Assembly: GCF_907165205.1 (NCBI RefSeq)
Contig: NC_058191.1
Span: 2,606,501-2,670,500 of the forward strand
Origin: Coccinella septempunctata
Lineage: Eukaryota > Arthropoda > Insecta > Coleoptera > Coccinellidae
DNA: 64,000 nucleotides
Direction: 5' to 3'
Part shown: positions 1 to 12,184 of the stretch, one piece after another
How the letters are laid out: the number at the start of each line of letters is the position of its first letter
Numbering within the stretch: position 1 is the first letter of the stretch
The notes under the pieces: model-generated
Seen by the model: only the letters and a program-made list of their open reading frames with translations
The model's database searches: none
Told to the model about the DNA's origin: nothing
Position numbers and translations under genes: made by a program

Positions 1-1104
1 AAAATGGCAGAATTCTTTTACCCAAGTTTAATTGAATCGAATTTCCAATTCAAGTTGGGGATTTCTCATGAATACTGCATGGACAACACGGTAATCAAGT
101 GGGGTGAAAAGAGAATGAAGATGGGATGGTGAGGTGTTTCTTTACTTCTGTGATTCACGAATTCGTTAACGATTTCGTAGATACAAATCTCATTAGTTTT
201 CTTGCCATTTGAGAGACTACCTTCTACGGTGTTCATTTTCGTTAGGTAGACATTCGTCTGAAAGGGGGATTTTTCATAGGTCACACTACAAATCCTGAGG
301 AGCGAAATTCATTTTATATTATTTTTTGCACTTGGGAAAAACATCAGAGTTCCTTTTCATACCGTGTCCGTTGAAACATAACTGAAGTGGTAGTTTTTGG
401 AGAGTATTTTTAACATTTGAATTCCTACTACAAGCATTTCTGTTTCAAATAATTCCTGAAAAACACATTGAATGTTAGCCTTGGAGCCGTTTCTCTTCTG
501 AATGCTCGAAAACATTTCCAAATTTCTACTACACGACACTGCATCGAATTATTTACAAATTAAGGGAATAGATTCACCAAGCTTTCACAATAATAAAATG
601 CCACAGAAGAAATTGTAATAATTTAAGACGAGTTCACAAGAATTCAAAAATCCAAGAAACAACAATGAAATTCATTTAATAGTTGACGAACAAAAATTAC
701 TTTGGGTTTTGAAAAACTTTTGGAGCGCAAGGCGAAGATAATATTATTATTTTGTGACTGATACATGATGTTCGTTCGCAAGGCGTCGCCACCAACTAGG
801 ACAAAAAAGGCCCGGCAAACCCAAGTCAGGCGTATTGACGATCGGATAGCTTTGATATTTCGATTAGTATAGAATTTCATCTCTTCGAGAGAGAGGGAGA
901 GAGAGGTTTATCTGTGATGACCACAACCACAACAATTACCATTGAAGGGTAATTTCCAAAAAAGGAAAAAGTTACTAAGAGAACATCTCCAGACCAGGAT
1001 AACATAAAATCAGTCCCACTAAGAGTAAAATTGTAATGAATAAAATAGAGTAACTGCCAACATCATTTCATTTTTGTTTTGAGCTAATAATGCAGAGTTT
1101 TCAG
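1..1104. other. No gene recognised
   Basis: AT-rich sequence with only short open frames that show no recognisable domain. A short GA-rich run lies near 888-905. Nothing else could be supported. Confidence 0.5.
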
Positions 1105-1258
1105 CCCACCAGGAAGTTTATTGTACCTGCAGAGGCACTAAGAGACCTAATGACCGAATTGTTTCGTGTATTATACCGGTGTACCTAAGTCTGATTCTAA
1201 CACTCGATTGTTAATCCAATTCTCCAGAATGTATAGCGATCGGAATGTGGGAATACCC
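1105..1258 (+). pseudogene. Degraded LDH2/MDH2-type oxidoreductase fragment
   Basis: Directly after an acceptor-like site (TTTTCAG ending at 1104) one frame reads RKFIVPAEALRDLMTELFR. After a frameshift near 1180 it continues GVPKSDSNT...LLIQ. This order resembles the N-terminal helix region of the malate/L-lactate dehydrogenase-2 family, where a KFxVPxxxxRxxM helix is followed by a GVP segment and then the ADLL helix. The next conserved blocks of the family are absent and stops follow, so this is at most an exon relic. The match is short and made from memory of the family pattern. Confidence 0.3.
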
Positions 1259-2967
1259 AAAGCTTTGAAGGTATTTCCACAGCATTCTCGATAGCTCAGA
1301 CCATCCAAGATCCTTATTGCTCATCACGTGGTTTCAGAAAAAAAGGCAACGTTATTAGGGGAAAAAATATTTCAGCTGAGCTTGGTTAAAAGGGAAAACG
1401 TCTTTTGATATGCAAACGGTGAACATATCGAACATTTGTAATTAAAAACTCATGATTATAATTTTTTTTTCACCTTACTTTTTGAGGAAAGAATTCCTGG
1501 AAAAAAATTCACTTTACCGAATAACTCAGGAAATAAGCATTTTAGAGGCGTACTATGTACACTATTTTTTGACGTAGATTACAGCTGAGCAATTAAAACA
1601 TTTGTTCCCTTTGAAAGAAATGAGTTTCGAGGTTTTTGTCGTGACTGACTGACTTTGAAATTGAAACACTCATGTTCAATGGAATTTTTAATTATTAGAG
1701 TAGAAACATTGTTACGTTTTCTGATAGTTTGTTTAGAGTATTTCTCTGAAATATTCTAACGAAGGGTCTTCGTAAATCATGCTGTACACAACATATAATA
1801 TCTCTGATGGGGATATTTTTAAAAACAAACTTACATATTTAACATCCATAAATCTTGTTGGGGATACTTTTTAAGGTCCATATCAATCAATACTAAAAAC
1901 GTTCGTTCTAAATAAATTCACTTATTTGTTTTTTAATTCATTCTGCCAGGGAAAAACAAAATTTGATGAGGACTCTTGAATGTCATTGTGACCGACGATA
2001 GTATTGTACTACCTATGTTCCTTACTTTCTCAACTCTCAGAAAGAATGATATCCTCAGTTTCGGCTTAAATTTTGACACACTAAGATTTCAATATGGCAG
2101 TGGTTCAAATATGTTTCATAGTACTATGTCGTGTATAATCCTCTATATTCGGAGCATACGTGCTGTCAACATTTGCATCTGAAAAGGCCGGAATATTACT
2201 ATCGTTGCCTGAGTTTAATAAAGCCCCTAATATTATACCCCTTAGCAGTTTCCTTCAACAAGACCTAATCCTAAGCATGCACTGGGTTTCCTCATATGAA
2301 GCTCATTTCTTCGATAGTTAGGAACTCTAATTGAGACTTCACTCTCGACAGACGCCGAATTTCAATGAATGTGTTCGTAATCAACATTCTCATAAACTTA
2401 AATGCCAATATTGTTATCCATTTATTGTCTGACATGTCATAAGTATAGAATATAGATATTATGATGGAAAAACATGATGAAAAGATTAACATATATGAGT
2501 GCTACAGACACGAAAAACAAAGCCTGAATCAAAACAACAGGATGAAATGTTACCTACCTACGGGACACTGAACTACAATAATGACATTTCAATACATAGG
2601 GTCGGTTTTTTCATCCTCTCTATAAGGTGTTCGTTAACTTTCGTTCGTTGAATTTAATGACCGAGTGTGACTATTTTGGGTTTATTCATAACCATTCATC
2701 GGTTTGCCAGTTACTGAAGACTTATCGAGTAGTATATGTTTCTGAAGGTCTAGTTTATTAACCTATCGATTTAACGATAATTTCTTAACCGTGTTTCATA
2801 TTAAGAAAATCCGGAGAATTGCACAGGAAGAATTATTATTGTGTTGTCGCAAAACAGTGAAACAGCACAATCTCAATTTTAAAATAAAAAAGAGGTGAAT
2901 CATTCAATATATTCTTGAACCAGTTGAACGAGAAAATAATTGTTGACTCTTGCTTCTTTATTTTCAG
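1259..2967. other. No gene recognised
   Basis: AT-rich sequence. Several short frames are open but none has domain-like content or paired splice sites that I could connect to the exon at 2968. Confidence 0.45.
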
Positions 2968-3119
2968 AAATGAGCAAGTCTCAATCTGAAATGCAACTTA
3001 TTCAAACAGAAAAAGAAAACAACTTTGAACAACGCAATATGTTAGAAAATATCTTCTCAAGAAAAAATAGGATATTCCCTGAAAAATTTGAATTGAATCG
3101 TAAGAATGGTTTAAATTAG
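2968..3119 (+). CDS. Probable terminal exon of an unidentified gene
   Basis: A strong acceptor (TTTATTTTCAG, ending at 2967) is followed by an open frame to a TAG at 3117-3119. A poly(A) signal AATAAA lies at 3129-3134, 10 bases after the stop. Read from the ATG at 2970 it gives 49 residues: hydrophilic, rich in Gln, Glu, Lys and Asn, starting MSKSQSEMQL and ending NRKNGLN. There is no signal peptide or membrane segment. It may be the last coding exon of a gene to the left, or a small gene whose 5' UTR is spliced at this acceptor. I do not recognise the family. The acceptor, open frame, stop and poly(A) signal in the expected order are the main support. Confidence 0.45.
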
Positions 3120-3212
3120 ATTTCATTCAAATAAATGTGTTATTTATATTTCACTTGATTTCACCTCCTACTTCGGAGGACAAATTTACTTCATTCAACT
3201 TTCCTTATTATA

Positions 3213-3804
3213 AAGGGTGTTTCAAATTACGCGGTGTTTTTTAAAAATAAATAAAACACATAATTTGCATTCGTTTCCAAAAACTTTTTTTGGTAATTGA
3301 TGTATCAATTTATGTACGAAAAATAATATCTGCCGAATGGTCTCCTCTTGAAGCTCCACAGACGTCTACTCTTTTGTTTAAATATTCAATGAAATTTTGA
3401 CATTACAAGGCTCTATCTCACTAATGACACGAATAATTTCATTCTTTAGTTCAGGAATCGATTGTGGATTATTCTTAGACCCTAGACCTGGCGTTTCACA
3501 TAACCCTCCAAGAAAATAGTCTCACGGTGTCATATCACACGATTTTGGTGGCCAATTGACATCAGCGTTTCTGGAGATTATTCGTTCAGGAAATTATTGT
3601 TTCAATGAATAAATTGTGTCATTTGCAAAGTGAGGTGAAGCGACATCCTGTTGAAAACAAATGTCCTCTGTACAAAGCCATTTTTATAAATGTCGTACAT
3701 CATACTTTTTAAATGTCAAAATACCTGAACGAATTCGGTACGCCATCTATATTTTATTTATTCTTAAAAAAAACCGCTCAATTTGAAACACTAGAAACAC
3801 CCTT
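3213..3804 (-). mobile_element. Mariner/IS630-type element with dead transposase
   Basis: Both ends begin AAGGGTGTTTC and are flanked by TA, the target duplication of the Tc1/mariner superfamily. On the minus strand, about 3720 down to 3330, a broken frame reads DVNWPPKSCDMTP, then DYFLGG, then PQSIPELKNEIIRVISEIEP. This is the conserved C-terminal catalytic region of insect mariner-like transposases (WPPRSCDLTPLDFFLWG pattern). In-frame stops and lost residues show it is inactive. At about 590 bp it also lacks the N-terminal half of a transposase. Confidence 0.8.
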
Positions 3805-3990
3805 TACTTTACTCAACGAATAGACAAAAAATTTTGTTTGGGATATACTTATACATATTATTATCTACATATATCGAATGATATCAAGGATTTATTTTGT
3901 GTTGCCATTCAAATATAATATTATGAATAAACTGTCAGATTTTCTATTCGAAATGTCACCAAGTTTCTCTCTTCAATGTGGAACAACATA

Positions 3991-4574
3991 CAGGGTGTTT
4001 CATAAACATTGCGAGCAAATTCAGGATATTTTTCTTTAAGTTATTTGAAGTCGAAAAGGTTCTTTAGACCTTTGCCCTGAAATGCTTCGTTTCCAATAAA
4101 CGCGTTGAATATACTCCAAAAAATAACGAGCTCCCCTATATTTTCGAAACGGCTGGTGATTATTTCACGTTGAGTACATCGTCTTCACAAACTACATAGT
4201 GACATGCCTACTGGCATTGACATTCATATCTTTAAAAAAAATAATAGGAAGCCAGAGCTCTAGGATAGAGCAAAAACTTGAAAAAACTATTGGAATTGAG
4301 AAATTGAACAATGAATTTCATAACATCAAAAAGCTTTTCAAATTATTCTCAATTGTTGAAAATGGCCTTATCCAGCTAGTATTGAAAAGTCCAGTCCTCT
4401 CCTAATGGATTGCCGTTTCACAAATATCAAGATAGTTCCCTATTTGGAAAACATGTAACGTTTTATATCTTGAAAACGATGCATCTCCAGACAAAGCCTA
4501 CCTTTCCAACTCTGAATAACTTCAATAAAAGATTAATATCCTGAATTAGTTCGCAATGTTTATAGAACACCCTG
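3991..4574. mobile_element. MITE with CAGGGTGTTTCATAAAC ends
   Basis: Left end CAGGGTGTTTCATAAACATT and the inverted right end (AATGTTTATAGAACACCCTG) share about 40 bp of inverted repeat, including AATTCAGGATATT. TA dinucleotides flank both ends. There is no open frame of note, so this is a non-autonomous Tc1/mariner-like element. Confidence 0.8.
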
Positions 4575-4715
4575 TATATATAGTTCATTATGCATGTAAA
4601 TCTTATCCGCTCCTCTATCTAACGGTGAAAAAACCTAACCTAACCCCAAATAATAGGTATCTGGAGACATCTCGTAAATGTATATAAACTGACCAGTCTA
4701 AATAGTTCTGTGGAT

Positions 4716-4886
4716 ATGATGGCGACTGGCAAGCCTACTTTGACTTGGACGCGGATCAATATTTACATTCCCGCATCAAAAGATGAAAAATTCGACCCAC
4801 TCCAATTTAAAGTCGTTCCGGAAAAAGAAGAGCGAAACAAGTCAGAAAAAAGGAAAACTTGGGGTCTGCTAAATTCTCCGAAATGA
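4716..4886 (+). CDS. Small hypothetical ORF
   Basis: An ATG-started frame of 56 residues beginning MMATGKPTLTWTRINIYIP and ending RKTWGLLNSPK, with a Lys/Glu-rich second half. The base composition is richer in G and C than its surroundings. There is no known domain, no obvious acceptor and no poly(A) signal close by. It could equally be a repeat relic. Confidence 0.15.
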   Translation: MMATGKPTLTWTRINIYIPASKDEKFDPLQFKVVPEKEERNKSEKRKTWGLLNSPK

Positions 4887-5261
4887 AATGCTGAAAAGTT
4901 TCGAACAAACAAAAAACGTTCTACTCCTGAAACTTCCGCTTCAATTCGCTCAAGGATTGGTTTTACCGAGTGATATTTCCAACTCTCAAAACCGGTTTTC
5001 CGAGCAAATGAATTTCAGATCCCTCTACCTTTCACAGTGAACATTAAAAAACTGTCCATTATTTCTGCGAGCTCCATATTTTTCCCCGAGAAACTTTTGA
5101 AGGGAAACATTCTTCGAATACGAATGGAAATTCGAAAATAGTGTGTATGATGACAACATGATGAATAATTGGAACACCCTATTAACTTTTAATTTTACAG
5201 GGTATCATATTGGAGATTCAATTGTAGATTGCAACCACAATGACAGTTTGAACTATATATA

Positions 5262-6485
5262 CTCCATTCACTTTTATTTTAGCACTCGGTTGGCCATGGA
5301 AATTTGACACATGTCACTGTGTATAGTACGAAAATGTGGGTTTATAAAGCTTGTCAAAACATTTTTTTGTTTTAAATCAACGCTATGTTGCCCGTTCTAC
5401 GTAAAAGTTTCTGTTATTACGTTTTCGATCACAATCTCGAATCTTTTCGGAAAATATGTGACGAACATAATTGAAGTTTATACAAAGTGATTGAAGGCAT
5501 ACCAAATCTAGTTATTTGATGGAAAATACAAGAGATCAGTATAATATCATAATATGCACTAGCTTGAGGAGAGTTAATGTTCGTTATCTTCTTTGGCTAA
5601 AGTTTGGATACGTTACATCAGTTGTAGATTTCAAAAATATTAACCCGAAGATGAAATGCATATGATGCAGTGGTTGGGAATGGGTATCTCCCGAAGGAAT
5701 TAACAGATAATTACAAGAATGTTAAATTCTTCAACAAAAATCATCTTGCATCAATATAAGTAAAAGTAATTGAAGGAAGTGTCCAGTCAAGATGAACTTC
5801 AGCTTCGAAATAATTTCACATGAATAAACAATTAACAGGACAACTGGCACGTATTTGTGGCTGTTCATCTTAATGCATTGATATAATAAATAATAATAAT
5901 ATGTAATTAGGTATTTATTGATCCCGTAGGACATTTACAATGTATAGGACAAGTGAAATGAAAAATAGAAGAATCAATTTTCGGGAACTTATTTTACGAT
6001 GACATTAATCGAAAATCCTGTAGTAAACTTTTCGCATTAATTCACTCAATCATAAAATTCTCAAATGCCACCACTTTTTTGGTACTCCCAATAGAAGGAA
6101 ATTCTTTGTCATCCTCTTCATTCACAATCTTTCTGATTGTGGAAATATTCAGCTGAAATATAAGTCGTTTAGATTCAGATGAAACATTATATAAATTCTA
6201 TTACATTGAATATGTTCGCTACCGTCTGACGTATTGTGGATTTCAGAATATCAGGGTATAACTATTTGAATGAGCAAGCCTGACTTCTAAATAGCACTTC
6301 CTGAAACCCTGTTTCTTTTTTCAATCACTTTCGGCATTTTCGTATGAAAAATTGATATTAATTGTGGCAACGGCGTTATGACATTAACGACATTTCATGA
6401 GTGCCAACCTTACTCTGTTCTAGTTACAAAAACTTGAGAAAATTATCACATGTCTAACCGACTGCTACAATAAATGTGAATGGAG
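5262..6485. mobile_element. TIR DNA transposon, copy 1 (1.22 kb)
   Basis: The ends are inverted repeats of about 38 bp: left CTCCATTCACTTTTATTTTA then GCACTCGGTTGGCC, right the complement with a few changes, ending GTGAATGGAG. TA-rich flanks (TATATA / TATA) suggest a TA target duplication. A second copy at 25942-26877 aligns over its whole length but lacks about 285 bp present here (roughly 5470-5755). On the minus strand near 6150-6050 both copies keep an open stretch reading LNISTIRKIVNEEDDKEFP, which resembles the DNA-binding helix region of a transposase. No full gene remains. Confidence 0.8.
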
Positions 6486-8564
6486 TATAGTTAGTAGTCA
6501 CTGTCATTTTTTAAGGAGATTTTGAGATTATCGTCAAATGAATTCTTTTTCTCAGTATCTCAGTTCATAGTTGTTTTTCCTTTATTTTAAAGGCTGTTTG
6601 CCGAAACTGGATTAAAGTGTGTATAGGTGGTTGGTAATTTAAGATCAATAAATAATGTAATGAGGTGAACTAGTAATATCCGAACTTCTAGGCACTTTAT
6701 ACGATCATGATAGAACAACATTGATTTTAAATTATAAAAAGGCCAGTGCTATGATATCTTGGCTTCTCCAATATATAATGGCTAAAATTGGAACATTGAC
6801 GCTAACAAAACCGATCCAAGTTGAGCTGGAATTGAGACTTTATATTCCAAGTGAAGTTTTTATGAATATTATCGAATTTTATATTTATATCAACTCAATA
6901 GGAGATAGATACTCATTGGAGTAACAGATTTTTAGTTTGGGCAAAACCTTTACTTTTGACGTTATACCTATATCCAGGTTAGAATAGTCCCCCTCTTCAT
7001 CGTAACTTAAATTTGACATGTACAAAAACTTCACCATTTTATGAAGAAAAGATGAATATTGATTAAATGTTCATTTCATCGTGGAAAATAGTGAAAACTG
7101 ACACCTACACAAAACAGTGAGAAATGGATAGAAATCAAGGTTATTTTGATGATGTTTAATTGAAACAATTTGTTATTCATACACAATGTGATGAGATCGT
7201 GCAGTAAATTTCATGAAACATGAAACCTATCCCGACTTTAACAACAAATGGTCAAAATGTTCATTTACTTCAAGGATTTCAAGACACCTCCATTCGAGTT
7301 TTCAATGATTTTAGAATTTCACGAATTAAACGTGGCTTTAATTTTACGGTAGCAACAGAAGTCGTATGCTGCAAACCCTCACTTTCAAGAGAATTTGACT
7401 TTATTTCCGAAACCCTGAGGTTTTCGGAAAGTTAAAGCGTTTTTTGATTTTCCCTGAAAATATCAGATAAAAAGTAAGTTGTTCTGTTTGAAAAATCTTT
7501 TTGCCGGTTTTATATCAAGTGACAAGACGAATTTTGAAACAACCTGTATATCACAAAGTGAGATTTTTCTAGACAGAAGGCATCCCCATCAGGATCTCAG
7601 TGATCTATTTTCAAAATTTCAGCATCCTCAAATTGTAAATGTATCTTTTTTGCCTATTTTATTGAATCCATGTATTTGGCAATTTTTTTGTGGAAAACCG
7701 ATAATATTTCCGAAAGTATCAAGAATAGAGATAGGGAAGTACTAGAGAAAATTATCAGAATAAGATACAGAAGCGAAAAAAGTTATAATGAATAGGATCT
7801 CCAACTTGAAATAACGAAGGTTGTAGAATTTTTTTTCGCATTATCGGCAACGTTGCAACATTTCTAATATTTTGGTCAGATAGATCAGAAGCGTAAACCC
7901 AAGTACACAGAAGTACCGAACAATCCTATAATCTGTTCTAATAGGCCAACCCCCTGTATAGCTCTAAATATAGATTGTTATGGTCCTTCCTCAAGTTAAC
8001 GTAAGGTGATCAAGAATAGACGTATCTTTATGCCTACCACAATCGCTTAATGATAGTTATAAATATCCTTTCCTTCGGGCTACGGAAATGAATTGGAGTT
8101 CATTCAGAATTACAACTACCTGATCCAGTGAATGAACTATTGTTGAGCAGTTACTAGCCAGCACAAGAAAGAAATGCAGGATAGTAATCCAGCCTACCTG
8201 ATGAAATGCCACAAACTTGTAACATTCGTGTCCATTTATCTTTTGAAGAGCGAATAATAGATCTTGGTGAATAACATAAAAATGAATCTTTTCTAGATGA
8301 GTACTATTTGTTTACTACATATTTGAACTTGAGCAATCCTCAAACAAAATTACACAGATCAACAATTATCGACACGCCCGCTATTAGAGATTTGGGACTC
8401 TTAATTTGGGATTCTAAAATTCCCATTGGGTCACTGCAGCACGCGACACCACTGAATTGTGAAACGGAAACAGTAATTGGTCGTTTTTGAAGTGTCCTAC
8501 ACAATAAACATTCGAGTATACCACCCCTGGTCCTCTGGAGACCAACTGTATTTGCACGCGGTCT
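6486..8564. other. No gene recognised
   Basis: AT-rich. Open frames up to 88 residues (for example 7479-7745) show no domain-like content and no supporting splice or poly(A) signals. Confidence 0.45.
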
Positions 8565-8640
8565 CGATCATTAGCCTGCAAGGTCCACTGACATAAATCC
8601 TTCAGACTTCAATTTGTGAGGTCATTCGTCACAATTTTGG
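8565..8640 (+). pseudogene. Mariner-type transposase relic
   Basis: The plus strand reads PARSTDINPSDFNL-stop-GHSS, a decayed copy of the WPxRSPDLNPxDFxLWG block of mariner/IS630 transposases. Only about 25 codons survive and one is a stop. Confidence 0.5.
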
Positions 8641-9358
8641 CTCTTGTTTAACCAACAGGCAATAATATAGGTTTAAGGTGTTGACAGTGAAAAAGTGGCT
8701 TAGAGTCATGAGGATGTTGTATTTATATTAATTTGGTTTTTGATTCACACTATTTTTTGTGGTGGTATCCTTGGATTCTTACGATTGAATATTTTATACA
8801 CCATGAGCTCTTGCATCGAACATCATCCTTTATCATTATCAATAACAACAATTATAATAACAATAGCGGAATGTAATTTTGAAGCCAGAAATCAAATCAA
8901 GAATATTGTTGGTCCTGCAAAAAATACCGAGTGTGTTACGTTGTTGTATAATTAATTTATATAATAATATCTCTGTTGGGACATATACGGTTATCTCCTG
9001 AACAAGGACGTGTTTCGTATAAATTTATTGATCGTATTATTTTTTTAATGACAGTTGTTGACTTATTCGTTTTTTAGAAAAAGTACTCGTATATTTTCGA
9101 CTCATATAAATATTATAATAATTATCAATAATGATAATTATGAAGCATTTTCGCATTTCCTAGAACTGGATTCTGAATGCCCATAAAAATACTTCATATT
9201 TGCCCATTTAAACGATTTTGTAAGACCAATATCAATTGAGATAGCTATTGAGTGAAATCACCGGGTACATAATCTTCTAAAATGAAAATATTCCGAAATG
9301 ACATTTATCCTTTATCAATTTTTTTTCTGTCAATGCATACCATAAGCACATAACGTGC
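8641..9358. other. No gene recognised
   Basis: Strongly AT-rich spacer with no open frame or repeat boundary that I can support. Confidence 0.45.
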
Positions 9359-9379
9359 GTTCAAAAAAATTCGTCCTCA

Positions 9380-12184
9380 CCCAGGAAACACACCTTGGTT
9401 TAGTATACGTCTAATATTCATCCTGATGGTATATTTTTCGTTTTGGTCTATCACAGTACGAGTATTTTACGTCTATATTATACCATTTTTCTGTAGTAGG
9501 TTTATAAAACGTCTTTTAGCGTTAGCTATATATACCACAATATATGTTTTTTGCTTATCAATAGTTTTTTCAAGAACTGAAGATTATTTTTTGTTTATAT
9601 ACTTCAATTATTTTAAACTCTTCGTCATATTCATCAGTTATTAACGAAGTCTACAAGATCTCCGAATTATACGTCGAATATATTGTACTTTTCGACGTAC
9701 TTCCTACACCTATATTAAACGAATATGTGATAGGTTTTTGAAATGTCTAAGTGGAAGTCATATATACATAATGAGATCTATTTTGTCTCCCAGTTGTGTT
9801 TTACGATTGGAACAATATGCATCCTACAATATATATCGCTTATTTCCCAGCTTTAATAATTTTTCATAATTTATAAACTAGGTCTATAAAGTTCCACAAA
9901 TTATACGACTATAAGTCGTACATATTTCAACCTACCTTCCTACTCCAAGAACTTAGGTATATTAAACGGATATATGGTAGGTTTTCAATCTGTCTATTAG
10001 CGAATTTTTTTAATATCGACTTCGCTACTTAACAGACATGGGATCAAGATACGGTCCAAGAATTGTAACAACTCTCAAGTCATGGGCAAGAATTTTTTTA
10101 ACACTCATCATTGAGGTCTACACTGGACAAATATATGAAAGGTTTCAAATATGACTATTATTATAAGCCATATGTAGATACCTACTACATTACTTCTAGT
10201 TATCAGGGAGAAAAAAAAATACTGGTCCTTTATTCATTATTGTCATATCTATGTTTCTGAGTTTTATACACCTAGTACATATAGTTCCAAACAAGTTTTT
10301 TGAAGTTGAAAAAGCGATTCAGCTTATATAAGTGCTTTAATTGTTTGAACTGATTTCACCAGGTAGCTAATTAATCGGCTCACATAGAACTTAATCTTTT
10401 TCCATAAAAATCACCATTTAAATGATAGCTGTATATATATGGTTGAGCCGTGGCAGGAATAATTTATATGTATAACATTCATACTAGATATTCTTGAATA
10501 GAGGGTACAACCATAGGTGCAATAAATGAAAAAAATATATATACATTGAACGAAAAAAATGCATATTTGCATATTTTTCTATAGTTTCCTCGCCAGATGG
10601 AGTTTAATTCATTCGGATTGATGGTCATCAACCAATTAAAAGCAAAAATATTACACATATAATATCTTTGATTAAAAGTCCCCCAATTCGACAATTCACA
10701 GCGTTGTCACATGAAATGAAATAATGTCCTGTTCATACACTGATTGCTTCAACCATCAAAGATTCTGCTGTCTATACTTGTGATCTGGAAAACTGAATGA
10801 GCCCTTTTCAATTACTATTCACTTGATATAATTGTAGTCTACTAGTTCTAATTCAAACAAGCCTAGCAGATTTATGAGAATGTTCAAGATCTACTACATT
10901 TTTAGTAGCCTGGCAACGTTGGTGCCATGTTTACGTAGGCAGAGGATTGAGGATCTACGCAGGCCCGACCGGCCAATGGGCAATTAGTTATCGTTACAAT
11001 ACACGCATGTGGCAGTCACGGCCGTGTTTCTATGCTATGCTATGCGGCATGCGCTGTTCGTAGTTCGTTCTCCTTGTCGTCCATCTTGAAATAGTTTCGT
11101 AAGCTGTGTGTGTTTACTGTGTTTGTTTTGTCTGGAGGAAATTAATTGTACTTTGTCATGAGTGATTGAAATGGATTCTGATTCAACATAGTGATGGACA
11201 TGTTTAAACATCTGCTAAAAAACAAAATGATATAACCGATTTTGAAGAAAGCTCTCCACTTTCAAGTCTACTAATATGATGAAAAAGATATTTGGTATGT
11301 TTTGTTCGACATATTTTTTTCTCCTAAAACTAACTGAAATAACATTTTACAGAGGTCGTAGTGCTGATGTGGGTACATCTGATTGAAGCAATCTAAAAAT
11401 ATAGGAATAGACCATTATATTTATTTGAAGAGGTGTGCTCAATGTATATACCTAAATTTTGAAAACTACTATTTTATTATTTTCTGAATAAATTGGTTTG
11501 AGACCTAAATAGTTTAAAATTTAGTTTTCCCAAAATCCGATTGACACTACGTTATGCCTTATTCGAAAATATGAAAAGGATAAGTATGAAAGAGGGTAAG
11601 ATTGTTATAATAAATGTTGAAGATTGACTATATTCAGAACAGTAATATCTAACAACAAATAAGCCTAATGTTCATTCATACGATGTTCGACAGTATGAAC
11701 GATGATCCCAAAGAGCATTTATTGTTCTTTTAATTTATTATATTCGAAATCATCGATCAACACATATTAATGCAATTTCGGATCATCGTATCGTCGGATA
11801 TCGTATACATGAACAGTAGGTCTAACGTTGTTCAGAGACGTCTATTACTGATACTTAATTGTAGTACAAAATACGATTATTAAACGTCTATTTTTGGTAC
11901 ATTGAAGTCATTGAAATATAGTCTATAATATATGAGTTGTGAACGTTTATAGACGACTGGTTTTCGACGTAATTTCTGAATTACTTAAGTAGTCTAAAAG
12001 ACGTACATGAAATACGAGTATCAGACGTATATAAAATACGAATAGGAGACGTATATCCAGGATTGATTTTATACGTCTACCACGCGGACATTTGTCCTTC
12101 TTATTTTGGTCTAATGAAACCGTATTTATACGTCGGAATAAGTTGACTTATATATGTTTAATAAACGAAAGGTGGTTTCCTGGG
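9380..12184. mobile_element. Inner 2.8-kb TIR element nested in a TIR
   Basis: Ends CCCAGGAAACACACCTTGG and inverted GTGGTTTCCTGGG match over about 24 bp. A CA dinucleotide at 9378-9379 is duplicated at 12185-12186, consistent with a 2-bp target duplication. Inside are degenerate direct repeats spaced about 225-245 bp (TATTAAACGnATATGNTAGG near 9712 and 9960, with a weaker relative near 10130). Many copies of TATACGTC/GACGTATA lie near both ends. No transposase is visible. A GC-rich, promoter-like island lies at 10910-11170. Confidence 0.6.
10910..11170 (+). promoter_or_regulatory. GC-rich promoter-like island inside the inner element
   Basis: This stretch is clearly richer in G, C and CpG than its surroundings (CAGGCCCGACCGGCCAATGG, CACGGCCGTG, GCGGCATGCGC). 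It contains a CCAAT-like box and runs into CTCCTTGTCGTCCATCTTG. It could be the promoter and 5' UTR of a transposase gene deleted from the element, or a captured host promoter. No coding exon follows that I recognise. Confidence 0.25.

Noticed and set aside
7479..7745. 88-codon open frame
   Set aside because: No domain, no splice or poly(A) support, and a composition expected of random AT-rich DNA.
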